Of a stretch of 5,895 bases of DNA, positions 1-5,876 are shown piece by piece (position 1 is the stretch's first letter; every line of letters starts with the position of its first letter). This DNA is from a gamma proteobacterium symbiont of Bathyaustriella thionipta. GTDB lineage: Bacteria > Pseudomonadota > Gammaproteobacteria > Chromatiales > Chromatiaceae. Position numbers and translations under genes: made by a program. A model generated the notes under the pieces. That model saw only the letters and a list, made by a program, of their open reading frames with translations, was not told where the DNA came from and searched no databases. Location: the NCBI GenBank assembly GCA_025656895.1, contig JAHXHF010000324.1, positions 1 through 5,895 of the forward strand. Direction: 5' to 3'.

Positions 1-1539
1 TGAGGGTAAGGACCAGGGATGAGTCAGGGCCTTCCATTCATCACGGCTGACATGGGTCGGGTGTTTACAATGCGGACACAAGGTTCGCACCAGTCGTTGC
101 GCGACCACCCCCAGAACCGAGGCGGTAATCAGATAATGCGGCACCCCCAAATCCAGTAAACGGGTAACAGCAGAGGCTGCATCATTGGTATGCAGAGTCG
201 CCAGCACCAGATGCCCGGTTAAGGCCGCCTGTACTGCCACATTGGCCGTTTCCAGATCACGAATTTCGCCCACCATAACAATATCCGGATCCTGGCGCAT
301 GAGGGTACGCACACCCGAGGCGAAATCCAGACCAATATCATGATTAACCTGCATTTGATTGAAAGCCGGAACCACCATTTCGATCGGATCCTCCACCGTA
401 CAAACATTAATGCGTTCATTCGCCAGGCTCTTCAGGGAGGAATATAAAGTCGTTGTTTTACCCGAGCCGGTCGGGCCGGTTACCAGCACAATGCCATGCG
501 TGGCGCTCGTCATTTCTTTCCAGTTTTTGGAATCGGCCCTGGAAAGACCCAATTGTGAAAGACTGCGTACCAGCACATCGGGGTCAAAAATACGCATGAC
601 CAGTTTCTCACCAAATGCCGTTGGCATGGTGGATAAACGCAGTTCAATTTCCTGGCCAGCCGGTGTGCGGGTTCTTACCCGACCATCCTGTGGACGACGT
701 TTTTCAACAATATCCAGACGCCCGATAGCCTTGATACGGCTGGTAATAGCACGCACGATAGACATTGGCATTTTATAAACCTGATGCATGACACCATCAA
801 TACGAAAGCGCACATTGCCTTCATCCCGGCGGGGTTCCAGATGAATATCACTGGCACGCTGATCAAAAGCGTATTGCAATAACCAGTCCACAATACTTAC
901 AACATGCCGGTCATTATCTTCCAGTTGACCGGAACGCCCCAGTTCGATCAGTGCTTCCAGGTTGGTAACACCCACTGATTCTTCACTGGTTGATGCCTTC
1001 GCTTTACGAATGGACAGACTGACGCCAAACAGTTCTTCCAGATAACGTTCTATATCATTCGGATTGGCCAGCACCCGTTTAATGGGTTTGCGCAGCACAT
1101 GTCCCAGCTCATTTTCCCAATCACGCACAAAGGGTTCAGAAACCGCAAAGGTAGCCGAATGTTCATCCACTTCCACAGGAAAAATGCCGAAGCGTTGCGC
1201 ATAACCTTTAGCCACCAGACCGGTGACCGCATCCATGTCAATTTTCAAGGGGTCGATACGGTAGTATGGAAGATCTACATAATCGGCCAGCCATTGCACC
1301 AGACGTTCCGTAGTAAGCGGCTTGCCCTGTTTGTCTTTCAGCTTGCGTTCGGCCAGCCAGAGTATCGGGTATTTGCCTTTTTCATCACGAGCGCTGAAGC
1401 CGAAAAGCTGAATCAGGTCATTCGCTTCTACCTGTGTAATCAGCCCGTTTTCATACAAGCCATGTACCAGAAACTCAATATCCAGCAATTGCCCCGGCAG
1501 TGCCGGTGGTGCTTTTTTAAAATCATCATTTGTTGACAT
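1..1539 (-). CDS. GspE/PulE/PilB-family secretion ATPase (3' end cut by window)
   Basis: Cytoplasmic hexameric ATPase of the type II secretion/type IV pilus class, which powers assembly of a pseudopilus or pilus. 513 codons are visible and the gene runs off base 1. The ATG at 1539 lies 9 bp after the acylphosphatase stop, with only a weak ribosome site. Residues 1-75 are a poorly conserved extension. About 76-175 fit the MshEN/T2SSE N-terminal domain (LPYYRIDPLKID near 90-101). About 205-330 are the N2 domain (RASDIHLEPR, 228-237). The motor has Walker A GPTGSGKTT (355-363, Lys361), Asp box VEDPIE (382-387), Walker B ending in GEIRD (Glu425) and His box LTGHLVLATLHTND (440-453). CPHC (488-491) starts the usual four-cysteine zinc ribbon, whose second pair would lie outside the window. 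All catalytic elements are intact. Whether it serves type II secretion, a pilus or an orphan machine cannot be told without its GspF/PilC partner, so no symbol is given. Confidence 0.95.
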   Translation of the reverse strand, partial: MSTNDDFKKAPPALPGQLLDIEFLVHGLYENGLITQVEANDLIQLFGFSARDEKGKYPILWLAERKLKDKQGKPLTTERLVQWLADYVDLPYYRIDPLKIDMDAVTGLVAKGYAQRFGIFPVEVDEHSATFAVSEPFVRDWENELGHVLRKPIKRVLANPNDIERYLEELFGVSLSIRKAKASTSEESVGVTNLEALIELGRSGQLEDNDRHVVSIVDWLLQYAFDQRASDIHLEPRRDEGNVRFRIDGVMHQVYKMPMSIVRAITSRIKAIGRLDIVEKRRPQDGRVRTRTPAGQEIELRLSTMPTAFGEKLVMRIFDPDVLVRSLSQLGLSRADSKNWKEMTSATHGIVLVTGPTGSGKTTTLYSSLKSLANERINVCTVEDPIEMVVPAFNQMQVNHDIGLDFASGVRTLMRQDPDIVMVGEIRDLETANVAVQAALTGHLVLATLHTNDAASAVTRLLDLGVPHYLITASVLGVVAQRLVRTLCPHCKHPTHVSRDEWKALTHPWSLPS

Positions 1540-1548
1540 AAAGTTTGA

Positions 1549-1833
1549 TCAACCTGTAATAAAGCCTGTCGGGGCTTTGTTGTTACTATGCTTACGACTC
1601 ACATCGCTTACCTGAGCGGCTGGCGGGCCCTGCCACAGCCAGGCTTCCAGTGCATCCAGTGCCTCTGATTTTCCGCAGGCCAGTACTTCGACCATGCCAT
1701 CGGGCAGATTAATGGCATGGCCACTTATTTCAAGCTGGCGGGCCTTTTGGCGGGTGCTGAGGCGAAAAAACACCCCCTGAACCCGCCCGCTGACGATAAA
1801 AATACAGCATTGAGGGCTTTTTTCTGCGCTCAT
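1549..1833 (-). CDS. acyP: Acylphosphatase
   Basis: A 94-residue protein, the usual length of this small alpha/beta family, which hydrolyses acyl phosphates such as carbamoyl phosphate or 1,3-bisphosphoglycerate to carboxylate and phosphate. The signature SGRVQGVFFR (15-24) supplies the phosphate-binding loop and catalytic Arg24. INLPDGMVEVLACG (41-54) supplies the catalytic Asn42 and the conserved NLPDG turn. The usual YR of the loop is FR here, which is a common variant. There is no signal peptide, so it is cytosolic. Its ATG overlaps the adaptor stop as ATGA. A GAGGA at 1847-1851 lies 13 nt upstream, longer than ideal, so translation probably depends partly on coupling. The C-terminal tail (HSNNKAPTGFITG) is a little off the family pattern but keeps a GF near the end. 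Why it sits between export genes is unknown; acylphosphatases are often found in unrelated operons. Confidence 0.95.
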   Translation of the reverse strand: MSAEKSPQCCIFIVSGRVQGVFFRLSTRQKARQLEISGHAINLPDGMVEVLACGKSEALDALEAWLWQGPPAAQVSDVSRKHSNNKAPTGFITG

Positions 1834-2609
1834 TTTTTTTCGCTAATCCTCAAGGTCACTGCCTGACCGGCGCGAACCGGTGACTTTAACTCAACAATAG
1901 CTGATAATGGATAGCCTGGATGAGAAATATCAGTGGATGCTTCCAGCCCCAGTTGATACTGACTACTGGCAGTCCATTCTCCATTCAGCGCCACCGACAG
2001 GTGACTTTTCTCAGTCAGTTTGCTCAGTTTGTCCTCGCTTACATAGGCAACAGCACGCATGGCACTGTCATCCGCAATCACCATTAAAGGCTGCGCACGG
2101 CATTGATTGACAATCGCCTGCCCCGGCGCCACCGCAATACTTACAATAAGGCCGTCAAACGGCGCTTTCAAAGTCGCGTATTGTAAATGAACCTGTGCTT
2201 CACTGAGCAAAGCCCGTGTTTCCAGATATTCGGCCTGGGCGCGGGTCATTTGCAGATGAGCCAATTGCAAGTCATGTTCGGAAAGTACCGTGCGATCATA
2301 CAACTGTTCAGCACGGTCAAGCTCCCGACGGGCCTCTGTACGGGTTCCCTGCAGACGCTGCTGCATGGCTTCATAACGCCGGATATTAGCCTTAACGACG
2401 CGTGTGTCCAGTTCCAGCAAAAGCTGCCCGGCCTTAACCCGCTGCCCGACTTGAACCGGCAACTGGCTGACCACCCCCGAAACAGGCAGGCTTAACGACT
2501 GGCGCTGCAACCACTGCAAATGTGCCGGCAAATCCAGCGCCCATAAAGAAGGGCTATACAACAGGATGGCCAATACAGTTCCGTTACATATTCTTTTCCA
2601 GATTTTCAT
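1830..2609 (-). CDS. Periplasmic adaptor (HlyD/RND membrane-fusion family), short form
   Basis: A 259-residue periplasmic adaptor of the kind that bridges an inner-membrane exporter to a TolC channel. A Sec signal peptide (basic KIWKR, hydrophobic TVLAILLYSPSL) probably ends at LWA24. Residues about 40-70 are the first lipoyl half (VSGVVSQLPVQVGQRVKAG). About 71-140 form a charged coiled-coil hairpin with the repeated LxxAxxxYxxxT-type pattern. About 143-168 are the second lipoyl half (LKAPFDGLIVSIAVAPGQ, 147-164). About 175-255 look like the beta-barrel, ending in VRAGQAVTLRI. The protein stops there, so the membrane-proximal domain of typical 370-400-residue RND adaptors is missing. It is soluble or peripheral, with no N-terminal transmembrane anchor beyond the signal and no lipobox cysteine. 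Its start overlaps the outer-membrane factor stop as ATGA and has a strong AGGAG site. The transported substrate cannot be deduced. Confidence 0.9.
   Translation of the reverse strand: MKIWKRICNGTVLAILLYSPSLWALDLPAHLQWLQRQSLSLPVSGVVSQLPVQVGQRVKAGQLLLELDTRVVKANIRRYEAMQQRLQGTRTEARRELDRAEQLYDRTVLSEHDLQLAHLQMTRAQAEYLETRALLSEAQVHLQYATLKAPFDGLIVSIAVAPGQAIVNQCRAQPLMVIADDSAMRAVAYVSEDKLSKLTEKSHLSVALNGEWTASSQYQLGLEASTDISHPGYPLSAIVELKSPVRAGQAVTLRISEKK
1833..1841 (-). other. A8 run forming an A AAA AAA slippery heptamer at the adaptor stop
   Basis: The last adaptor codons are GAA AAA AAA TGA. In the adaptor frame this presents A AAA AAA, a classic bacterial -1 slippage heptamer, immediately before the stop. 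A -1 slip would continue straight into the acylphosphatase frame at its ATG. The run also acts as the spacer of the acylphosphatase ribosome site. Slippage is possible in principle, but ordinary ATGA re-initiation explains the arrangement equally well. Confidence 0.3.
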
Positions 2610-3958
2610 TCCGGCTCCTGTTCGCGATCAGGCTTATTTTCATTGCGTAGCAACTGGCCGGTCAAAGCATCCATCTGTCCCCAGGCCAGCGCCAGCTGAA
2701 AACGGTTTTTCATTTGCTGCAGTACCACGTCCGATTGCTGCCCCATGGCATCACCCAGGTCGGTCGCCACTTCCAGTTCATATAAGGCCCGGCTGTGGTC
2801 CAGATGAAGATCCCGGTAATCACTTTGCACTGCCAGCTGTTCAGCCTGAATATGCAGGTTGCGGATCGCCAGCCACTGATCCAGCACCTGCTGACGCAGA
2901 CTGGCTTGCAGCGAAGTCAGACGTGCCTGTGCTTTCCACAGGTCGGCTCGTGCTTTGGCTACTTCCGCCTGGGTAGCGCCCCCGTTCAATATGGGAATTT
3001 CCAGTACCAGTGCCGCTGCGGCATTATCATCTCCACCAAACTGACGATGATAGGCGCCTGCCTCGATTTCTCCCGATATAATCGGATTATCCAGACTTTG
3101 TGCCGCTTTTATGCGTTTTTTATTTGCATCCACCTGCAGTTGCAAAGCCTGCAGAGTGGCATTACTTTGCAGTGTCTGCGCTGTCAGTAATTCAAGCCCG
3201 GGCAGCTTGCGCTCTAACTGTGGCAAGTCGGGCATTAACAAATCAGACGGCAGCTGCCCCGCCCGGTTGAGCACAATGGCCAGTTGCAAACGGCTACTGC
3301 GTTGCCGGGATTCAGTCAGTTGGCGTTGATAACGCAAACGCTGATACTCAGTCTGCAAACGCAGCAGTTCCACATCAGACAGATCACCTAATTCATGCTC
3401 ATCAGTAGCGTGATCAAAACGCACATAGGCCACTGCCATCAACTCATTATCGCGAGCGTACTCCTGATCAGCCAACAGTACTTCAAAAAAGTTTTTCATG
3501 ATGCGCAAATAACGTTGCTGGCGGGCATCAAAATATAACAGTTCCTGCTGGCTGACATCCCTGGATGCGGCTTCCATCAGGTGATCGCTGGCACCAAAGT
3601 CATACAGGCGTTTACTTAATTTGAGCGTAGCAAAACTGTCGTTACGAGTAGAATCAAAACGTTCACCCAGTTCCGATGGATCAACCCAGCGTGCCTGCGC
3701 TTCCAGCCCCAGATAAAACCCCATACGCGCATCGGTGGCCAGTTTCTGCGCTCGAGCGGCCTCTATTTCAGCCCGCGACACATCCAGTGTCGGGTCGGAT
3801 TCTTCGGCTATCTGTAATGCGGCCTGCAGACTGAGAGGCTCGGGCAAGGGTAAAGGTTGCGCACTGACAGCGGAACACAGCAACAGGCAAACCCAAACGG
3901 GCAGCCTCTCAAGACTTCTGCCAGATGGGGCTAAATACCTGTGAATACAGCTGACCAT
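2606..3958 (-). CDS. TolC-family outer-membrane factor
   Basis: A 450-residue outer-membrane channel subunit that should trimerise into a beta-barrel with a long periplasmic alpha-helical tunnel. The signal peptide runs to about VSA33, with hydrophobic core VWVCLLLCSAV. The mature part shows the internal duplication of the family: SKRLYDFGASDH (115-126) and LEIPILNGGATQAEV (319-333) are the two equivalent strand-entry motifs. Each is followed by long charged heptad-like helices. Another family-like stretch is ELGDLSDVELLRLQTEY (189-205). The mature chain contains no cysteine. The frame stays open to an ATG at 4111, but that start would overlap the preceding thioredoxin gene by 134 bp and bury the signal peptide, so the ATG at 3958, 19 bp after that gene, is preferred. 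It is followed without a gap by its presumed adaptor partner. The combination fits tripartite efflux or type I-like export, but the inner-membrane component is not visible. Confidence 0.93.
   Translation of the reverse strand: MVSCIHRYLAPSGRSLERLPVWVCLLLCSAVSAQPLPLPEPLSLQAALQIAEESDPTLDVSRAEIEAARAQKLATDARMGFYLGLEAQARWVDPSELGERFDSTRNDSFATLKLSKRLYDFGASDHLMEAASRDVSQQELLYFDARQQRYLRIMKNFFEVLLADQEYARDNELMAVAYVRFDHATDEHELGDLSDVELLRLQTEYQRLRYQRQLTESRQRSSRLQLAIVLNRAGQLPSDLLMPDLPQLERKLPGLELLTAQTLQSNATLQALQLQVDANKKRIKAAQSLDNPIISGEIEAGAYHRQFGGDDNAAAALVLEIPILNGGATQAEVAKARADLWKAQARLTSLQASLRQQVLDQWLAIRNLHIQAEQLAVQSDYRDLHLDHSRALYELEVATDLGDAMGQQSDVVLQQMKNRFQLALAWGQMDALTGQLLRNENKPDREQEPE
2615..2619 (-). promoter_or_regulatory. 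Ribosome binding site of the adaptor gene, inside the TolC-like gene
   Basis: AGGAG lies 5 nt before the adaptor ATG and within the last codons of the outer-membrane factor. With the ATGA stop/start overlap it suggests coupled, near-equal translation of the two partner subunits. Confidence 0.75.
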
Positions 3959-3977
3959 GGCAACCGTCCATTCGGTA

Positions 3978-4514
3978 TTATTTTTTCTGGCTGCGCTTGA
4001 AACGGGTAAAGCTCCCCTGTTTATAGTGGCCTTCAACAATATAGCGACCCAGAAGCATAAATTCTGCCGCATCGCGGGTGGCTCCGGTGAATTTTCTGAT
4101 AAGCTGTCCATTCAGGTCAACAAAAGCGATTACCGGTGTTGCGCGCACACGAAATTGTTTTTCCGAAAAGGTTCTTTCGGTGGTTGGCTTTGCGTTGAAA
4201 TCAATCATTTCAACATCACCCTCAATATCCAGCGCATAAATATTAAAATAGCGCCGGAAATAATCCTGTACCTGTACCTGATTTAAAACGGTCTGCTTCA
4301 TTCTGGCACAAAAAGGACAATTATCCTCTTCAAAAAAAAGCAGCAATCCCAGTTTGCCATCCTCTTTTGCAATCTGCAGCTCTTCACTGAAATCACCCAG
4401 TGACTGTTGAAAAAAATAGCTGTTTGCATCACGGCTTTCCGCCAGCACCGATGTACTGCCGAAGCAAGCTATCAGTAGCAAGATACTCAGCTGAAGTCGG
4501 GCGCCAAAAATCAT
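3978..4514 (-). CDS. Secreted thioredoxin-fold protein with CPFC active site (SoxW/thioredoxin_2-like)
   Basis: A 178-residue periplasmic thiol-disulfide protein. The signal peptide (LQLSILLLIACFGSTSVLA) is cleaved probably after VLA25. The thioredoxin fold is marked by LLLFFEEDNCPFCARMK (57-73), whose redox cysteines are C66 and C69, and by the cis-proline site RATPVIAF (124-131, TP at 126-127). The spacing and the KQTVL helix following the CxxC match the thioredoxin-like/SoxW group rather than TlpA. The C-terminal LLGRYIVEGHYKQGSF is also typical of that group. It starts 3 bp after the TlpA-like gene stop. AAGAG lies directly against the ATG, too close to be a normal ribosome site, so re-initiation by ribosomes ending the upstream gene is likely. 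A link to sulfur oxidation (sox) is not supported, since no other sox gene is visible. Confidence 0.9.
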   Translation of the reverse strand: MIFGARLQLSILLLIACFGSTSVLAESRDANSYFFQQSLGDFSEELQIAKEDGKLGLLLFFEEDNCPFCARMKQTVLNQVQVQDYFRRYFNIYALDIEGDVEMIDFNAKPTTERTFSEKQFRVRATPVIAFVDLNGQLIRKFTGATRDAAEFMLLGRYIVEGHYKQGSFTRFKRSQKK

Positions 4515-4517
4515 CTC

Positions 4518-5021
4518 TTATTTCGCTGCCACATCAGCCGGATACTGCTCGATAAAACTTTCCAGTGCTTCGCCGGTCAGTACCCCTACCTGGGTTGCCA
4601 CTATCTCACCGTCCGGTGAAATCAGATAAGAAGTAGGCATGCCCGGAATAGCGCCCAGTTCGGTTCTGGCCAAAGGGCGGCTGCGTAAAACCGGGTAGCT
4701 GATCAGCAATGAATCCGAAAATTGCCGCAAATCATCGACGCTGATGTCTTCCATATTGACCCCCAGCACGACCGCATCCTTATCTTTGTGGCGTTCATGG
4801 AAACCAGATAATTCCGGAATCTCTTCCAGACAGGGCGGACACCAGGTGGCCCAGTAATTGACCAGCACCCATTTTCCACGGTAATCCGATAAATTATGTA
4901 TGCGTCCCTCCATATCCGGCAAAGAGAATTCAGCCGGTTTCTCTGTCGCGCTGACAGGCATGACACTAACCAGACTAATGGCTACAAAAAACAGCAGTGT
5001 GAATCGGAAGTTTATTTTCAT
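4518..5021 (-). CDS. TlpA-family periplasmic thiol:disulfide oxidoreductase (CPPC)
   Basis: A 167-residue exported thioredoxin of the TlpA/ResA/AhpC-TSA-like group, which usually keeps periplasmic cysteines reduced, for example during cytochrome c or copper-centre maturation. The signal peptide is KINFRFTLLFFVAISL to about VSA25, or an uncleaved anchor. The domain begins at FSLPDMEGRIHNLSDYRGK (32-50). WATWCPPC (57-64) holds redox cysteines C61 and C64. GVNMED (87-92) and the cis-proline loop IPGMPTSYLISPDG (125-138, cis-Pro129) are standard, so all key residues are present. The frame can be extended to a TTG at 5081, but the ATG at 5021 puts the signal peptide at the N-terminus and has GGA 8 nt upstream, so it is chosen. 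It is the first gene of the minus-strand operon. Its exact electron donor (a DsbD/CcdA protein) is not in the window. Confidence 0.93.
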   Translation of the reverse strand: MKINFRFTLLFFVAISLVSVMPVSATEKPAEFSLPDMEGRIHNLSDYRGKWVLVNYWATWCPPCLEEIPELSGFHERHKDKDAVVLGVNMEDISVDDLRQFSDSLLISYPVLRSRPLARTELGAIPGMPTSYLISPDGEIVATQVGVLTGEALESFIEQYPADVAAK

Positions 5022-5083
5022 GAGAGATATCCAAGTTAAAGAAGTTTCGAAATGCTTGACTGAATGTGTCAGGTACCGCAAAC

Positions 5084-5112
5084 TCGAAAAAATTCATTGG
5101 TTAGTCCATAAT
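5084..5112 (+). promoter_or_regulatory. Candidate sigma70 promoter for the 223-residue protein gene
   Basis: TCGAAA (5084-5089, 4 of 6 matches to TTGACA), a 17-bp spacer and CATAAT (5107-5112, 5 of 6 to TATAAT). Transcription would start near 5119 and give a leader of about 85 nt. This is a match to consensus by eye only. Confidence 0.4.
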
Positions 5113-5136
5113 AAGGGCGAAGCGTCTCATAAGCAA
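5108..5136 (-). promoter_or_regulatory. Candidate sigma70 promoter for the thioredoxin/export operon
   Basis: Read on the minus strand: TTGCTT (5136-5131, 3 of 6 matches), a 17-bp spacer and TATTAT (5113-5108, 5 of 6). Transcription would start near 5101 and give a leader of about 80 nt before the TlpA-like ATG. Its -10 box occupies almost the same bases as the plus-strand -10 box. The -35 is weak, so an activator may be needed, or the assignment may be wrong. Confidence 0.35.
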
Positions 5137-5192
5137 AGTGTATGTCTGCTGCTTTGAAATGATGACTTACAGGGCGCGAATAAATAAAAATC

Positions 5193-5198
5193 AGGGGA
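5193..5198 (+). promoter_or_regulatory. Ribosome binding site of the 223-residue protein gene
   Basis: AGGGGA lies 6 nt before the ATG at 5205, inside a purine-rich stretch. It is a near-ideal Shine-Dalgarno site that fixes the start. Confidence 0.75.
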
Positions 5199-5204
5199 AA
5201 GGGT

Positions 5205-5876
5205 ATGAGTGGTGCCATACGGCTCACAGTTCCGTCGAAAGACCGGGTAGAAAATCCGCATGTAATTCTTAAGCCTTCCTTGCTTAAAAAATGGGAGGCA
5301 CAGTTACCCTACGCCAATTTACTGGGTGTGGGAGAAAAGCTGCTGCATGCCCTGAAGATGCTCAATCGTTATCCCGGCAAAGTGGTAAACCGTCTGGATC
5401 TGATGCAGATTTACCACAAGCCTTATCACATGCTGTTGAAGAATTCACGCCGTTCAGTAGATAACAAATCCGGTGGCATTCATCCCAAAATGGGGCAAAT
5501 TGCCAAGCTGACCAATGAAATTTCAGCCGAAATGGCTTATGGCTACAAACTGCATATCAACGATATGCTGGAAAAAGGCAAAGCGCCCCGGCACATGGAG
5601 CAGTTGCGTGATGCCATCTACTGGGCCATGGACACGTTGATGATGGAACTGATGTACGCCTATGAGCGTTACAATTATGAACCTTCCATCACCTGGCGGG
5701 AAATGTATCAACTCTATGCAGCCGGCGCGCGCAAACAGATCAGCAACCTGAATGTTGAAGATAAATACGCTCATTCACAAACCATTACTACCATTGAGTC
5801 CCAGCTTAAAAAGGCAGTGTTGCTCACCCTGCTGGACCCCTACCGTCTGCTGGAAGGTGATGTCTGGTCAGCATAA
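5205..5876 (+). CDS. Uncharacterised 223-residue cytosolic protein
   Basis: I do not recognise a named family with certainty. The protein has no signal peptide or transmembrane segment and appears almost wholly helical. Conspicuous stretches are LPYANLLGVGEKLLHALKML (34-53), EMAYGYKLHINDMLE (109-123), a methionine-rich WAMDTLMMELMYAYERY helix (140-156) and the C-terminal LLTLLDPYRLLEGDVW. These resemble, from memory only, the N-terminal part of longer proteobacterial hypothetical proteins thought to be linked to signalling. If that is right, this copy is short. The start is well supported: AGGGGA (5193-5198) lies 6 nt before the ATG. It is transcribed away from the thioredoxin/export operon, from its own candidate promoter. 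The stop codon sits in the loop of a perfect inverted repeat. Coding quality is even throughout, with no visible internal frameshift. Confidence 0.8.
   Translation: MSGAIRLTVPSKDRVENPHVILKPSLLKKWEAQLPYANLLGVGEKLLHALKMLNRYPGKVVNRLDLMQIYHKPYHMLLKNSRRSVDNKSGGIHPKMGQIAKLTNEISAEMAYGYKLHINDMLEKGKAPRHMEQLRDAIYWAMDTLMMELMYAYERYNYEPSITWREMYQLYAAGARKQISNLNVEDKYAHSQTITTIESQLKKAVLLTLLDPYRLLEGDVWSA

Noticed and set aside
359..1536. Plus-strand open frames opposite the secretion ATPase (359-778 and 1099-1536)
   Set aside because: Their products match nothing recognisable and the minus strand carries an intact conserved ATPase across the same bases.
1561..1578. Hairpin AAAGCC/GGCTTT with a 6-nt loop at the end of the acylphosphatase gene, as an internal terminator
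   Set aside because: The stem is only 6 bp and is not followed by a T-tract on either strand. It lies in coding sequence just before the ATPase start, so at most it is a weak structure affecting initiation.
3959..4111. Upstream ATG at 4111 as start of the TolC-like gene (501 residues)
   Set aside because: It would overlap the preceding thioredoxin-fold gene by 134 bp and place 51 unrelated residues before the signal peptide. The ATG at 3958 fits better.
2566..4286. Several plus-strand open frames opposite the TolC-like and thioredoxin-fold genes
   Set aside because: They are shadows of well-supported minus-strand genes, with low-complexity or atypical translations and no convincing ribosome sites.
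5045..5071. TTTCGAAA palindrome (5045-5052) and TGAC/GTCA repeat (5057-5071) as operators in the TlpA-like leader
   Set aside because: They are short, common palindromes with no known regulator match, and they lie within the proposed transcript rather than at the promoter.
5022..5081. TTG at 5081 as start of the TlpA-like gene (187 residues)
   Set aside because: It adds 20 residues before a clean signal peptide. The ATG at 5021 has better ribosome-site spacing.
5154..5184. TTGAAA (5154-5159) with AATAAA (5179-5184) as an alternative plus-strand promoter
   Set aside because: The spacer is 19 bp, the -10 match is weak, and the start would fall at about the ribosome site, leaving almost no leader. 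It is less convincing than the 5084-5112 candidate but not excluded.
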